Assembly: GCA_964530225.1 (NCBI GenBank)
Contig: CAZHBA010000092.1
Coordinates: 1-61,326, forward strand
DNA: 61,326 nt
Origin: CAZHBA01 sp964530225
GTDB lineage: Bacteria; Pseudomonadota; Alphaproteobacteria; UBA6615
Direction of reading: 5' to 3'
Positions within the stretch are counted from its first letter, which is position 1. The number at the start of each line of letters is the position of its first letter. The position numbers and the translations under genes were made by a program. A model generated the notes under the pieces. It was not told where the DNA came from. It did not search any database and saw only the letters and a program-made list of their open reading frames with translations. Below are positions 18,235 to 26,773 of the stretch, one piece after another.

Positions 18235-19107
18235 ATGGCGACACGTGTACGAAAGGCAATCTTCCCGGTCGGCGGGCTTGGCACCCGGTTTTTACCGGCG
18301 ACCAAGGCGATGCCGAAAGAGATGCTGCCGGTCGTCGACCGGCCGTTAATCCAGTACGCCGTCGATGAGGCGCGCGAGGCGGGGATCGAAGAATTTATAT
18401 TTGTCACTGGACGTGGCAAGGCGGCCATCGAAGACCATTTCGACTACAGTTTCGAACTTGAGCAAACGCTCGAAGCGCGGGGCAAGGCCGAAGAACTAGC
18501 GTTGCTTCACGCCTGGCTGCCCAAGCCTGGCCAAATCGCCTATGTGCGCCAGCAAGAACCACTCGGCCTAGGTCACGCGGTGTGGTGTGCCCGTCACCTC
18601 ATCGGTGATGAGCCGTTTGCGGTGCTCCTTGCCGACGATTTAATTCTTTCAGAAACACCGTGCTTGAAGCAAATGATGACGGTGTTCGACGAGCAGGGTG
18701 GGAATGTCATCGCGGCGATGGAAGTTCCCCACGAACACACGTCGCGCTACGGTATTATTGAATCGGGCAGCGCCAGAGGATTGGTACATCGAGTAAAGGG
18801 ATTGATCGAGAAACCCGAACCCGATGATGCGCCGTCGGATTTGGCCGTAGTCGGCCGTTACATACTGATGCCCGAAGTGTTCGGCGAACTGGAACACCAG
18901 GATGTTGGCGCTGAAGGAGAAATTCAGCTGACCGACGCGATGGCTCGACTGATCGGACGGCAACCGTTCCATGGCCAGGTCTTCGAGGGACGGCGCTTTG
19001 ACTGCGGCGACAAATTGGGTTTTCTAGAGGCCAATTTTGCATTTGCCCTGGAGCGCGATGATCTGGGTTCTGCGTTACGCGACGTGCTCGCTACCTACGG
19101 AGTGTAG
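18235..19107 (+). CDS. galU: UTP-glucose-1-phosphate uridylyltransferase
   Basis: Makes UDP-glucose from UTP and glucose-1-phosphate. The nucleotidyltransferase signature is GGLGTRFLPATKAMPKEML near residue 12, followed by VDRPLIQYAVDEA, the GLGHAVWCAR region and IEKPEP. At 290 residues it is full length. It is the first of three sugar-nucleotide genes, 3 bases ahead of ugd, with an intergenic gap of 117 bases upstream where a promoter would be expected. Confidence 0.95.
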   Translation: MATRVRKAIFPVGGLGTRFLPATKAMPKEMLPVVDRPLIQYAVDEAREAGIEEFIFVTGRGKAAIEDHFDYSFELEQTLEARGKAEELALLHAWLPKPGQIAYVRQQEPLGLGHAVWCARHLIGDEPFAVLLADDLILSETPCLKQMMTVFDEQGGNVIAAMEVPHEHTSRYGIIESGSARGLVHRVKGLIEKPEPDDAPSDLAVVGRYILMPEVFGELEHQDVGAEGEIQLTDAMARLIGRQPFHGQVFEGRRFDCGDKLGFLEANFAFALERDDLGSALRDVLATYGV

Positions 19108-19110
19108 CCC

Positions 19111-20442
19111 GTGCGTATTGTCATGATGGGTACGGGTTATGTGGGCCTGGTGTCGGGTGCCTGCTTTTCCGAGTTTGGGTGGGACGTCGTTTGTGTCGAC
19201 AAGGACGCCGACAAGATTGCCATGTTGATGCGCGATGAAATGCCGATCTACGAGCCGGGCCTCGAAGATTTAGTGAAGCGCAACGTTGCAGCAAGCCGGC
19301 TCGAGTTCAAGACCGACCTAGCGGCTGCGATCGCTGGCGCAAAGGCGGTATTTATCGCCGTTGGTACGCCGTCGCGGCGCGGCGACGGTTACGCCGATCT
19401 GTCCTATGTTTTTGCGGCGGCTGAGGAGATTGCCCGGTACGCGGAACCGGAAACTGTTGTTGTCACTAAATCTACGGTGCCCGTAGGGACAGGACGCGAA
19501 ATCTCGGCGCGTATCAGAGCGGTGCGGCCCGAAAATGGGCTCGACGTCGTGGCAAATCCAGAGTTTTTGCGGGAAGGGGCCGCTATCGAGGATTTTATGC
19601 GGCCCGACCGCGTGGTCATCGGCGCTGAAACCGAACATGCGCGAGAAGTTATGCGCGGTCTCTACCGCCCGTTATTTCTACGCGATACGCCAATTGTCTT
19701 TACGTCGCTGGAGACCGCGGAGATGATCAAATACGCCGCCAACACGTTCCTGGCGACCAAGATCACTTTCATTAATGAATTTGCCGATCTTTGCGAGCGT
19801 GTCGGCGCTAACGTTCAGGACGTCGCCCACGGAATCGGACTGGATCGTCGTATCGGCGGAAAATTCTTAAATGCGGGACCCGGTTACGGCGGCTCGTGTT
19901 TCCCCAAAGACACCCTCGCTTTGGTGCAAACGGCGCGCGATGCCGGTGCGCCGGTGACCTTAGTCGAACAGGTGGTGGCGGTTAACGACAGCCGTAAGGC
20001 GGCAATGGCAGACAAAATTATCGCGGCGTGCGGCGGTTCAGTGGTAGGCAAAACGATAGCTGTCTTGGGACTTACTTTTAAGCCCAATACCGACGATATC
20101 CGCGAGGCGCCGTGCCTGACCGTGGTGCCGAGGCTGATGGAGGCCGGCGCCTCGGTGCGCGCTTTTGATCCCGAAGGCATGGACGAGGCGCGTGCGCATT
20201 TGCCGGGCGTTATCTGGTGCGACGATAGCTACGGTGCCATGAGCGGCGCCGATGCCATAGCGATCCTGACAGAGTGGAATGAATTCCGTGCCCTCAATTT
20301 GGCCCGAATGAAGTCGCTGCTATCGGCGCCGCTGATGGTCGATTTGCGTAATATTTACAGCCCCGATGAAATGGCGCAAAGCGGCTTCGATTATATCTCA
20401 GTCGGACGTCCGCCCGTTTACGGCGCCAGCGGTAACAGCTAA
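19111..20442 (+). CDS. ugd: UDP-glucose 6-dehydrogenase
   Basis: Oxidises UDP-glucose to UDP-glucuronate with two NAD+. The N-terminal Rossmann motif is GTGYVGLVSG (residues 7-16), the central dimer region has NEFADLCE, and the catalytic cysteine is C263 in GYGGSCFPKD. K208 in EMIKYAANTFLA is the conserved lysine. The length of 443 is typical. It uses the GalU product and lies in the same operon; the GTG/ATG start is 3 bases after galU. Confidence 0.95.
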   Translation: MRIVMMGTGYVGLVSGACFSEFGWDVVCVDKDADKIAMLMRDEMPIYEPGLEDLVKRNVAASRLEFKTDLAAAIAGAKAVFIAVGTPSRRGDGYADLSYVFAAAEEIARYAEPETVVVTKSTVPVGTGREISARIRAVRPENGLDVVANPEFLREGAAIEDFMRPDRVVIGAETEHAREVMRGLYRPLFLRDTPIVFTSLETAEMIKYAANTFLATKITFINEFADLCERVGANVQDVAHGIGLDRRIGGKFLNAGPGYGGSCFPKDTLALVQTARDAGAPVTLVEQVVAVNDSRKAAMADKIIAACGGSVVGKTIAVLGLTFKPNTDDIREAPCLTVVPRLMEAGASVRAFDPEGMDEARAHLPGVIWCDDSYGAMSGADAIAILTEWNEFRALNLARMKSLLSAPLMVDLRNIYSPDEMAQSGFDYISVGRPPVYGASGNS

Positions 20443-20446
20443 CGCC

Positions 20447-21832
20447 ATGGCGGCGCATACCTTCGATCCAACTATATTGCGCGAATATGATGTGCGAGGA
20501 ATTATCGGCGAGACCCTGTCTGCTGATGATGCGCGGGCGTTGGGGGTCACTTTTGGAACACGTCTTGTCGAGAGCGGTGGTAGCTCAGTCGCTGTTGGGT
20601 ATGACGGGCGCGCTTCGAGCCCCGGCCTCGCCGCGGCGCTTGTCGTCGGGCTGCTTTCCTGCGGTCTGAATGTGCGTCAGGTGGGCATGGGGCCGACTCC
20701 CATGTTGTCGTTTGCCATCAAGCACCTGCCCACCGATGGCGGTGTAATGGTCACCGGTAGTCATAATCCGCCCGACTACAACGGTTTCAAAATGACCCTG
20801 CAGGGGGCGCCCTTCTTTGGCGCTGACATTCAGGCGCTGGCCGGATTGGCGGCTGCGGGTGAGTTCGCATCGGGTCAGGGCGCTGCAGACGAGATAGATT
20901 TGCGCGAAACCTATGCCGCGCGTCTCGCTGAAGAATTTCAGCCGGCGCGGATGGCGGCGATCGCCTGGGACCCGGGCAATGGAGCTGCTAGCGATGTCCT
21001 TAATATGTTATGCAGTAACATTCCCGGACATCATCACGTGATCAACGGTATCGTCGATGGGACTTTTCCGGGCCATCATCCCGATCCAACAGTGGCGGAA
21101 AATCTCTCCGAGTTGCAGGCTCTTGTTTACGAACACGATTGCGAACTCGGCATTGCATTTGATGGCGACGGTGACCGCATTGGTGCGGTCGACGGGCAGG
21201 GGCGTATATTGTGGGCTGATCAGTTGATGATGCTGTTCGTCGAGGATGTGTTACACGGCCATCCAGGTGCACCGATCATTGCCGACGTAAAATCGAGTCA
21301 GGCCCTGTTCGATGAAATCGGCCGCTTGGGTGGCAATCCGGTTATGTGGAATGCCGGACACTCGCTAATCAAGTCGAAGATGGCTGAATTATCTGCTCCT
21401 CTGGCGGGCGAAATGAGCGGCCATATCTTTTTCGCCGACCGGTATTATGGTTTCGACGACGGGTTGTACGCAGCAGTTCGCCTATTGGCCTTGCTTGAAC
21501 GCCGGCAAACTAGCTTGGCGGTGCTTTATGATCAGATGCCGGTGCTGCGCAACACACCGGAGATGCGCTTCCCGTGTGCGGAAGACCGCAAGTTCGTGGT
21601 GATTGACGAAGTGGCGGACCGACTTGCCAGCGCTAACGCCAATGTCACGGCAATCGACGGCGTGCGCGTCAACACGCCGGACGGGTGGTGGCTTCTGCGT
21701 GCTTCGAATACCCAGGATGTTCTGGTTGCTCGCTGTGAGTCCCAGGATGAGGATGGCCTTTCCCGGCTAAAGCAAGACTTGTACGACCAGTTGGGCGAAA
21801 GCGGGCTATCACTCCCAGAAATTTTTTTATAG
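20447..21832 (+). CDS. Phosphomannomutase/phosphoglucomutase
   Basis: Interconverts hexose 6- and 1-phosphates, providing mannose-1-phosphate or glucose-1-phosphate. The active serine is S105 in TGSHNPPD; the metal loop is DGDGDR at 239-244; the sugar-recognition segment GEMSGHIFF follows. The start at 20447 (MAAHTFDPTILREYDVRG) matches the family N-terminus; the longer frame overlaps ugd. 461 residues. It sits 4 bases after ugd, so galU-ugd-pgm is one unit. AlgC/ManB-type dual specificity is likely but not provable here. Confidence 0.92.
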   Translation: MAAHTFDPTILREYDVRGIIGETLSADDARALGVTFGTRLVESGGSSVAVGYDGRASSPGLAAALVVGLLSCGLNVRQVGMGPTPMLSFAIKHLPTDGGVMVTGSHNPPDYNGFKMTLQGAPFFGADIQALAGLAAAGEFASGQGAADEIDLRETYAARLAEEFQPARMAAIAWDPGNGAASDVLNMLCSNIPGHHHVINGIVDGTFPGHHPDPTVAENLSELQALVYEHDCELGIAFDGDGDRIGAVDGQGRILWADQLMMLFVEDVLHGHPGAPIIADVKSSQALFDEIGRLGGNPVMWNAGHSLIKSKMAELSAPLAGEMSGHIFFADRYYGFDDGLYAAVRLLALLERRQTSLAVLYDQMPVLRNTPEMRFPCAEDRKFVVIDEVADRLASANANVTAIDGVRVNTPDGWWLLRASNTQDVLVARCESQDEDGLSRLKQDLYDQLGESGLSLPEIFL

Positions 21833-21999
21833 TCAATATTTTACAGGATTTCTTCATTTTTGCAGAGCGCCGTACGACGGCTCTCATCCATTACCTTCTG
21901 GGTTTTAATATCGCGTCAGAATTACAAACGGGTAAAGCCGTCCCTGCTCCACTTTACGATTCCGGCAATCGGTACTGAGAGACTTTTATACGTCTAGGT
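21833..21999. other. Intergenic stretch after pgm, no gene seen
   Basis: AT-richer DNA holding short runs of T and an imperfect inverted repeat (GAGCGCCGTACGACGGCTC) without a following T-run. No coding signature or RNA gene was recognised. Confidence 0.5.
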
Positions 22000-22184
22000 T
22001 ATTTTGCCATGGCGGTGCATCCCCTGCACCGCGACGAGCCGGACGAGAATCTAACGCTGAGATCGTATATGCTGGGGTCGATTTTGCTGACGCCGAATTG
22101 GCCAAACGCTCGTTCGAGTTGATGACCACCGAGGTCATGCTGCGGGTTAACGAACCCATCGGACGCTCTCAGGCTACCGAGTAG
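22000..22184 (+). pseudogene. Internally deleted relic of an LLM-class flavin-dependent monooxygenase
   Basis: A frame at about 22000 reads YFAMAVHPLHRDEPDENL, like the first strand of luciferase-like oxidoreductases. A second frame then reads FADAELAKRSFELMTTEVML with RVNEPIG, like their last helix, and stops at TAG 22182-22184. The roughly 300 central codons are absent. The two ends come from opposite ends of one protein family, which supports deletion of a gene in place. The match is by eye and short, so it could be chance. Confidence 0.4.
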
Positions 22185-22195
22185 CTCGGGCTACT

Positions 22196-22224
22196 TTGCG
22201 ATTCCCGCAAGGCTGGTCTAGACT
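22196..22224 (+). promoter_or_regulatory. Candidate sigma-70 promoter of the micro-ORF unit
   Basis: TTGCGA (22196-22201) and TAGACT (22219-22224) are separated by exactly 17 bases. Transcription would start near 22231, about 17 bases before the very strong ribosome-binding site of the small ORF. Confidence 0.45.
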
Positions 22225-22261
22225 TGGAATATTGTCGCAACAACTGGAAGGAGGTGATCCC

Positions 22262-22339
22262 ATGTCTAACGGATTGGTGGCGGCGAAGGCCGTCGTGCGA
22301 GGCACTGGTGATCCTCTACGAGCGGGCGGTGCTTGGTAG
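22262..22339 (+). CDS. 25-residue micro-ORF with near-perfect Shine-Dalgarno
   Basis: The bases AAGGAGGTGATCC (22248-22260) complement 13 consecutive bases of the usual 16S rRNA 3' end, with AGGAGG 7 bases before the ATG. The ORF encodes MSNGLVAAKAVVRGTGDPLR and five more residues ending in Trp. It lies between a candidate promoter at 22196 and a perfect terminator at 22485, so it has its own short transcript of about 285 bases, with about 145 untranslated bases after the stop. No family is recognised. It could be a small protein, a leader peptide, or a decoy site in a regulatory RNA. Confidence 0.45.
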   Translation: MSNGLVAAKAVVRGTGDPLRAGGAW

Positions 22340-22484
22340 GCCGTTTTTTCGTAAGAGGTTTACCGCGATGGTGATTTTCGCATGCCTACCGGCAATGTTT
22401 ATATACCGCCGGTTTCCGGTTTTACGCCACGGGAACGGTTTAAATACAAAACCGCCCGACGATCACCTAGCGTTTATACTTCGA

Positions 22485-22516
22485 GCGCCACCCCGGGGTT
22501 CTGGGGTGGCGCTTTT
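22485..22516 (+). terminator. Rho-independent terminator
   Basis: A perfect 10-bp stem GCGCCACCCC/GGGGTGGCGC with an 8-base loop is followed by TTTTC on the plus strand. No T-run exists on the other side, so it ends a plus-strand transcript, namely the micro-ORF unit. Confidence 0.85.
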
Positions 22517-22537
22517 CAATTTGATACTAGGATCGAG

Positions 22538-22981
22538 TTAACGCCGGCGTACCATCATCGGCGACCTTAATGTCAGCACAAGATCGCCGTTCTGGTTGCG
22601 TACCTCGCCGGCGGTCATGATGATTCCGCGGTCGGACTTGCTCTCGGATGTGCGAACATCATCGATCCGTAGTATCGCCGACAGGGTATCGCCGGGACGA
22701 ACGGGTACTAGCCAGCGCAGCTCGTCGATCCCCGGCGAGCCCATGCTGTGTACGCGGAGGAGAATACCGTCGCACAGCAAGCGCATATATAGGGTACAGG
22801 TCTGCCAGCCGCTGGCGATCAGTCCGCCGTAGATCGATTTTGTAGCCGCTTCCTCGTCGACATGAATAAGCTGTGGATCGAACTCGGTAGCGAAATCGAT
22901 AATCGCGGCGCGATCGAGCATGCGGCTGCCGAGCTCATATACCTGTCCGGCTGCGAAATCTTCGAAATAGATATCTGGCAT
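22538..22981 (-). CDS. MaoC-like (R)-hydratase/dehydratase family protein
   Basis: Hot-dog fold protein of 147 residues. The hydratase pair is D35 and H40 in FATEFDPQLIHVD, followed by the family's GGLIASGWQT. Members hydrate enoyl-CoA or act on mesaconyl- or other acyl-CoA thioesters. The gene ends just before the D,D-carboxypeptidase is read on the same strand (17-base gap) but has no functional link to it. The exact thioester substrate is unknown. Confidence 0.87.
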   Translation of the reverse strand: MPDIYFEDFAAGQVYELGSRMLDRAAIIDFATEFDPQLIHVDEEAATKSIYGGLIASGWQTCTLYMRLLCDGILLRVHSMGSPGIDELRWLVPVRPGDTLSAILRIDDVRTSESKSDRGIIMTAGEVRNQNGDLVLTLRSPMMVRRR

Positions 22982-22997
22982 GTGTCCCGGAAACGGC

Positions 22998-24278
22998 CTA
23001 ACGGGAGGGCAGGCTAGCCAACTCGTGGTCCTGCGGCGTTACCAGCACGCAAACTTGGCCGTTACTTAATAGTTTCTGGCATGAGGCTCGCGCGGAGGTT
23101 TCATCCATACCCATCAAACGCGCCCGGAACAGGGTATCAGCCTTTTGACTAACCGGTAGAATTTTTAGCGATGTCGTTGCGGGCAAATTCGACAGGCGCT
23201 GCGCGACATTACCGGCTGCGATGTGGGCATTTGCATAACCGTTAAAGGCGCCAATCTGAATGCCCCAATTGGTTCTTACGGCGCGGATCACCGTCGGCGG
23301 TATCGGTACGTTGACAATCAGCTTGTCGATTTTCGGTGTTTTGATATACGCGGTCGTGACTGTTTTTTGGCCGGGTATTTCCGGTTTGGGGATTGGCCGG
23401 GCCGCAATGGTTGACTTGACGCGAGCCTGAGCCCAAGAGCGGTTGAGCAAGCTTTGCATATGCCGGTCGCGGCGGTTTGCGGTTTTGCCGCCAAAGACTA
23501 CGCCGATCAGCCGGATGCCGCCGCGCTCGGCCGAGGCGACGAGATTGAAGCCGGAGGCGCGGATATAACCGGTTTTAATGCCGTCGGTGCCGTTATAGTT
23601 CTTCAGAAGAGAATTATGATTGCTGTACTTTTTGCCGTTGTAGCGGAACGCCGCTTCGGAAAAGTAGCCATAGTAGCTGGGGAAGCGTTCGATCAGTGCC
23701 TGGGCGAGTATAGCCATATCGCGCGCCGTGCTCAGTTGGCGGCGGTTCGGCAGACCGGAGGCATTGCGGAACGATGTGCGCTTCATGCCCAGCGCGCGGG
23801 CGCGCTTTGTCATCATCTGCGCGAACTTGACCTCGGTGCCGCCCAACGCTTCGGCGATGACAGTGGCGACATCGTTGGCCGACTTAACCGACATGGCGCG
23901 GATGGCGTCTTCGACGGTGATCGTCTCGCCTTCCTTCAATCCAAGTTTGGAGGCCGGTTGGCCGGCTGAACGTCGGGACACGCGCAAAGGTTGGTCAAGT
24001 TTAAGGGTACCGTTTTCCAAAGCCTCGAAGGCCATGTACAGCGTCATCATCTTGGTCAGCGACGCCGGGAAGTTTCTTGTGTCGGCGTTGCGTGAATGCA
24101 GAACGCGGCCGGTGTCGGCGTCGATCACAATCGCCGCGTAACCTGCGTGCGCCGGATTTGCCAAAAGGGTACTGAGCAAAATAACCGTGACCGCCGCAAG
24201 ACGTGGCAAAATGCCCCCGCCAACGCTCTCCATATGTCTAATTGCCAAGTCCATTACTTGTATAACGGCCACGCTCAT
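22998..24278 (-). CDS. dacF: D-alanyl-D-alanine carboxypeptidase with C-terminal SPOR-like domain
   Basis: Low-molecular-mass penicillin-binding protein that trims the peptidoglycan stem peptide in the periplasm. Active-site motifs: S73-L-T-K76 (ASLTKMM), S133-A-N135 and K234-T-G236. A signal peptide ends at about residue 45 (NPAHA). Three starts are possible (24278, 24254, 24233); none has a strong ribosome-binding site. The C-terminal 90 residues (from WGIQIGAFNGYANA) look like a SPOR peptidoglycan-binding domain, a fusion common in alphaproteobacterial Dac proteins, which would target the enzyme to denuded glycan at division sites. Confidence 0.93.
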   Translation of the reverse strand: MSVAVIQVMDLAIRHMESVGGGILPRLAAVTVILLSTLLANPAHAGYAAIVIDADTGRVLHSRNADTRNFPASLTKMMTLYMAFEALENGTLKLDQPLRVSRRSAGQPASKLGLKEGETITVEDAIRAMSVKSANDVATVIAEALGGTEVKFAQMMTKRARALGMKRTSFRNASGLPNRRQLSTARDMAILAQALIERFPSYYGYFSEAAFRYNGKKYSNHNSLLKNYNGTDGIKTGYIRASGFNLVASAERGGIRLIGVVFGGKTANRRDRHMQSLLNRSWAQARVKSTIAARPIPKPEIPGQKTVTTAYIKTPKIDKLIVNVPIPPTVIRAVRTNWGIQIGAFNGYANAHIAAGNVAQRLSNLPATTSLKILPVSQKADTLFRARLMGMDETSARASCQKLLSNGQVCVLVTPQDHELASLPSR

Positions 24279-24391
24279 CCGAAAAATTCTAATCGAATCA
24301 AAGGGATTCTAGAGGTAGTCCCGTATTTATGTAAATAGCATCTTAGACTTTGAATAGCGTTAACCCGGAAAACGGTGAATTTCAGCGATAA

Positions 24392-25043
24392 ATGGGCACA
24401 ATTTTTTGCTCGACGTTGCAGTCCTTGGACTGGGTGCCTGTACAACTTATCGGGGTTTGCTAGCGAACCCGGTTGAGCGCTTGCCAACCTGGTTTAGCTA
24501 CCTAACCGGTGGTGCCATGAGGGCGGCTTGCAAGGTGGGTGAACCCGACCATTACCGCTTCGTCTATAACGGCATCTACGAAGTTCAAATCTGCGTTTAC
24601 TAATTAATGCTGGTTCCGGACGGTGCCGAGCTAACAGTTCACCTGCGCGGGCGGAGCGGTCTGCTCAACCGGTTCACCGTCGATGATCCGTTCGGCCCCT
24701 GGGAACTGATCCACAGCCGTGCCGTTCTCAATAATGCGCAGGCGACAGCTATCCTAGATGCCTATGTTGATGTGGTGAAAATATCGTCGCCGTCGGCTGG
24801 CCAGCTGCTCGAAAGTAACCAATACTACTGGATCGTTGCCAGGTGCTCGGTGGGCAAGTTTTTCTCAATGTGTTTGTTGACCCCAAGGTCGACATCAACG
24901 CGCCGGAATTTCCCAAACGTCTACTCGCCCATGACAGCAGCGGGGTACCGTTCCGCGAGGCCGAGTTCGTCGAAAATTTCGACGACAACGTGTTCACCAT
25001 ACAGATCAACCGTACCAACGACAATCTTATGGGACGGCTATAG
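24392..25043 (+). pseudogene. Broken lipoprotein-like gene
   Basis: The frame from about 24406 has a lipobox (VLGLGAC) followed by TTYRGLLANPVERLPTWFS. An in-frame TAA at 24601-24603 cuts it; the same frame resumes at 24607 with VPDGAELTVHLRGRSGLL. A frameshift near 24840 shifts the rest to another frame reading GGQVFLNVFVDPKVDINAPE and ending at TAG 25043. The ATG at 24392 would need one more frameshift in a T6 tract to reach the lipobox. Joined, it would be an exported lipoprotein of about 210 residues; the family is not recognised. Confidence 0.6.
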
Positions 25044-25050
25044 GCCGCGC

Positions 25051-26646
25051 TCAATCGAAGCGGTCGAAAACCAGGCTGCCGTCCCGTTCGATCTGTTCGA
25101 CCAGCGCGACTTCCCACTGCAGATAGTCCTGCATCGCTGCTTTCGCGCCACCTTCGCGGTCGTAGGGCTTGTACTGCACATCGTCGTTGGGGCCCAGCGG
25201 ATGGGTGAGGCCGGCCTCCAGCGGCAAGCCTTGCGATTTCCAGTTTTGGGTCCCGCCGGTAAGCGTGTAGACCTCGACACCGGGACGCAGTGCCGCTACT
25301 TCGCCGGCGGCCAGCGAGGCTAGCTGCCCGTAGCCGGAGGTAACGGCGATTACCGGCGATTGCGGCAGGCCACCTATTTGCGCACTGAGCCGCGAGCGCA
25401 TCGACCAATAGGCGCCGAGAATATGGTCGTCGCGGTAAACCAGGCTGGTGTCGAGATCGATAACCGTGGCCTTGCCATTGGTGAGACTCTCATAAAGGTC
25501 GGTAGGATCGATCGTATTCGGCCACGGATTGCTATAGATGCGAGGCATGTGGGGATCGGCTGTCAGTTCGGTACCCCCCAATCCGCCGGCTAGCACATGG
25601 ACGTCGCGCCACCCCATCTGGATCAGCCACGAGGCGGTCATCACAGCGCGTACTTCGGTATCGTCGACTAGCACGACGCGCGCGTTGCGCACGCCGATAT
25701 ATTCGTCTGTCCCCTGCACCAGTTGGCCGCCTGGCGCGTTGCGCGAACCCGGTAGATGACCGGTGGCGTATTCGCCCGGCAAGCGGACATCGAGGACGAA
25801 CAGGCTATTATTAGCAGTGTCCTGCTGCCATTCGGCCAGCGTTTCGTTAGGTATACGGCGGACTCCAAAGCGAGCCGCCACACGTTCGGCAGTCGCACGA
25901 GCCTGCTTTAGTTCGGCGGCCGAGGGCAGCGTCGCCGCCGCTGTTTCGCCGCGCGCCATCTCGAGCCCGGCGAGGTGCCAACCCATGGTGCCGTTTTCCA
26001 AGGCGGCGATCGGGTTAGAAAAGCCGGCGTTAATCAGCGATTGGGCGCCGATGATCGAGCGCGTGCGGCCGGCGCAATTGACGATGATCGGCGTTTCCGG
26101 GTCCGGCGCCATGTCGTGGGCGCGGTAGACCAGTTCGGCGCCCGGGGTGTCGATGCCGCCGGGAATGCTCATGCGGTGGAATTCGTCGAAGGGCCGCGAA
26201 TCGAGTACGACGATGGGATCGCCGGCATCGAGGCGCGCCATTAATTCTCTGGCGGTCAATCGTGGCGTGTCGTAGGCATGTTCGACAAACTCACCGAATG
26301 CCTTGGAAGGGACGTTGACGCCGCTGAACACTTCCTGGCCGTCTTCGCGCCATCCGGCTAATCCGCCAGCGAGCTGCGTGATATTGTCGAATCCCCACCG
26401 GGACAGGTGCTCGGCGGCCTTTTGGGCCAGGGTGTCGCCATCTCCGCCATCCGCCAGTACGATACGCGTCTGATGCCGCGGCACCAGATCGCTGATCCGC
26501 GTCTCCAGATGGCTCAAAGGTACACAGGTGGCGAGCAGCAAATGGCCCTGACCAAAGACGCCTTGCTCGCGCACATCAATGAGCGCCAACTCGCCGCCGT
26601 CGCCGAGCATCGCTTTGAGTTCCGAAGGGCTGACTGTTTCCGTCAC
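25051..26646 (-). CDS. Protein with four tandem rhodanese-like domains
   Basis: 531 residues forming four rhodanese folds, at about 8-110, 130-235, 255-375 and 395-510, each with a VIDLD/VLDVR/VLDSR-type first strand and a GG..GW-type end. Only the second has an active-site cysteine (C191 in VNCAGRTRS). At the equivalent loop the others have ADGGDGD, VDDTEV and TSGYGQ. Single-cysteine, multi-domain forms may carry sulfur relay or purely structural repeats. No signal peptide is visible. The sulfur donor and acceptor are unknown. Confidence 0.9.
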   Translation of the reverse strand: MTETVSPSELKAMLGDGGELALIDVREQGVFGQGHLLLATCVPLSHLETRISDLVPRHQTRIVLADGGDGDTLAQKAAEHLSRWGFDNITQLAGGLAGWREDGQEVFSGVNVPSKAFGEFVEHAYDTPRLTARELMARLDAGDPIVVLDSRPFDEFHRMSIPGGIDTPGAELVYRAHDMAPDPETPIIVNCAGRTRSIIGAQSLINAGFSNPIAALENGTMGWHLAGLEMARGETAAATLPSAAELKQARATAERVAARFGVRRIPNETLAEWQQDTANNSLFVLDVRLPGEYATGHLPGSRNAPGGQLVQGTDEYIGVRNARVVLVDDTEVRAVMTASWLIQMGWRDVHVLAGGLGGTELTADPHMPRIYSNPWPNTIDPTDLYESLTNGKATVIDLDTSLVYRDDHILGAYWSMRSRLSAQIGGLPQSPVIAVTSGYGQLASLAAGEVAALRPGVEVYTLTGGTQNWKSQGLPLEAGLTHPLGPNDDVQYKPYDREGGAKAAMQDYLQWEVALVEQIERDGSLVFDRFD

Positions 26647-26773
26647 CGTTTGGTCTCCCGGTTAAATCCAAATCGCTAGCTAAGTTTAACATTGCCAATA
26701 CGGGCCTTGCACGATCGTCATGAAGCCGTTTGACTAGAATCCGTTCAGGCCAGTTTCAGGCGAGGATCCAATC

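Noticed and set aside
22012..22032. Inverted repeat GCGGTGCA-TCCCC-TGCACCGC as a fourth PhaR-like site
   Set aside because: It shares TGCACCGC with the phasin operators but lacks the final A, lies inside the LLM relic and is not next to a storage-granule gene.
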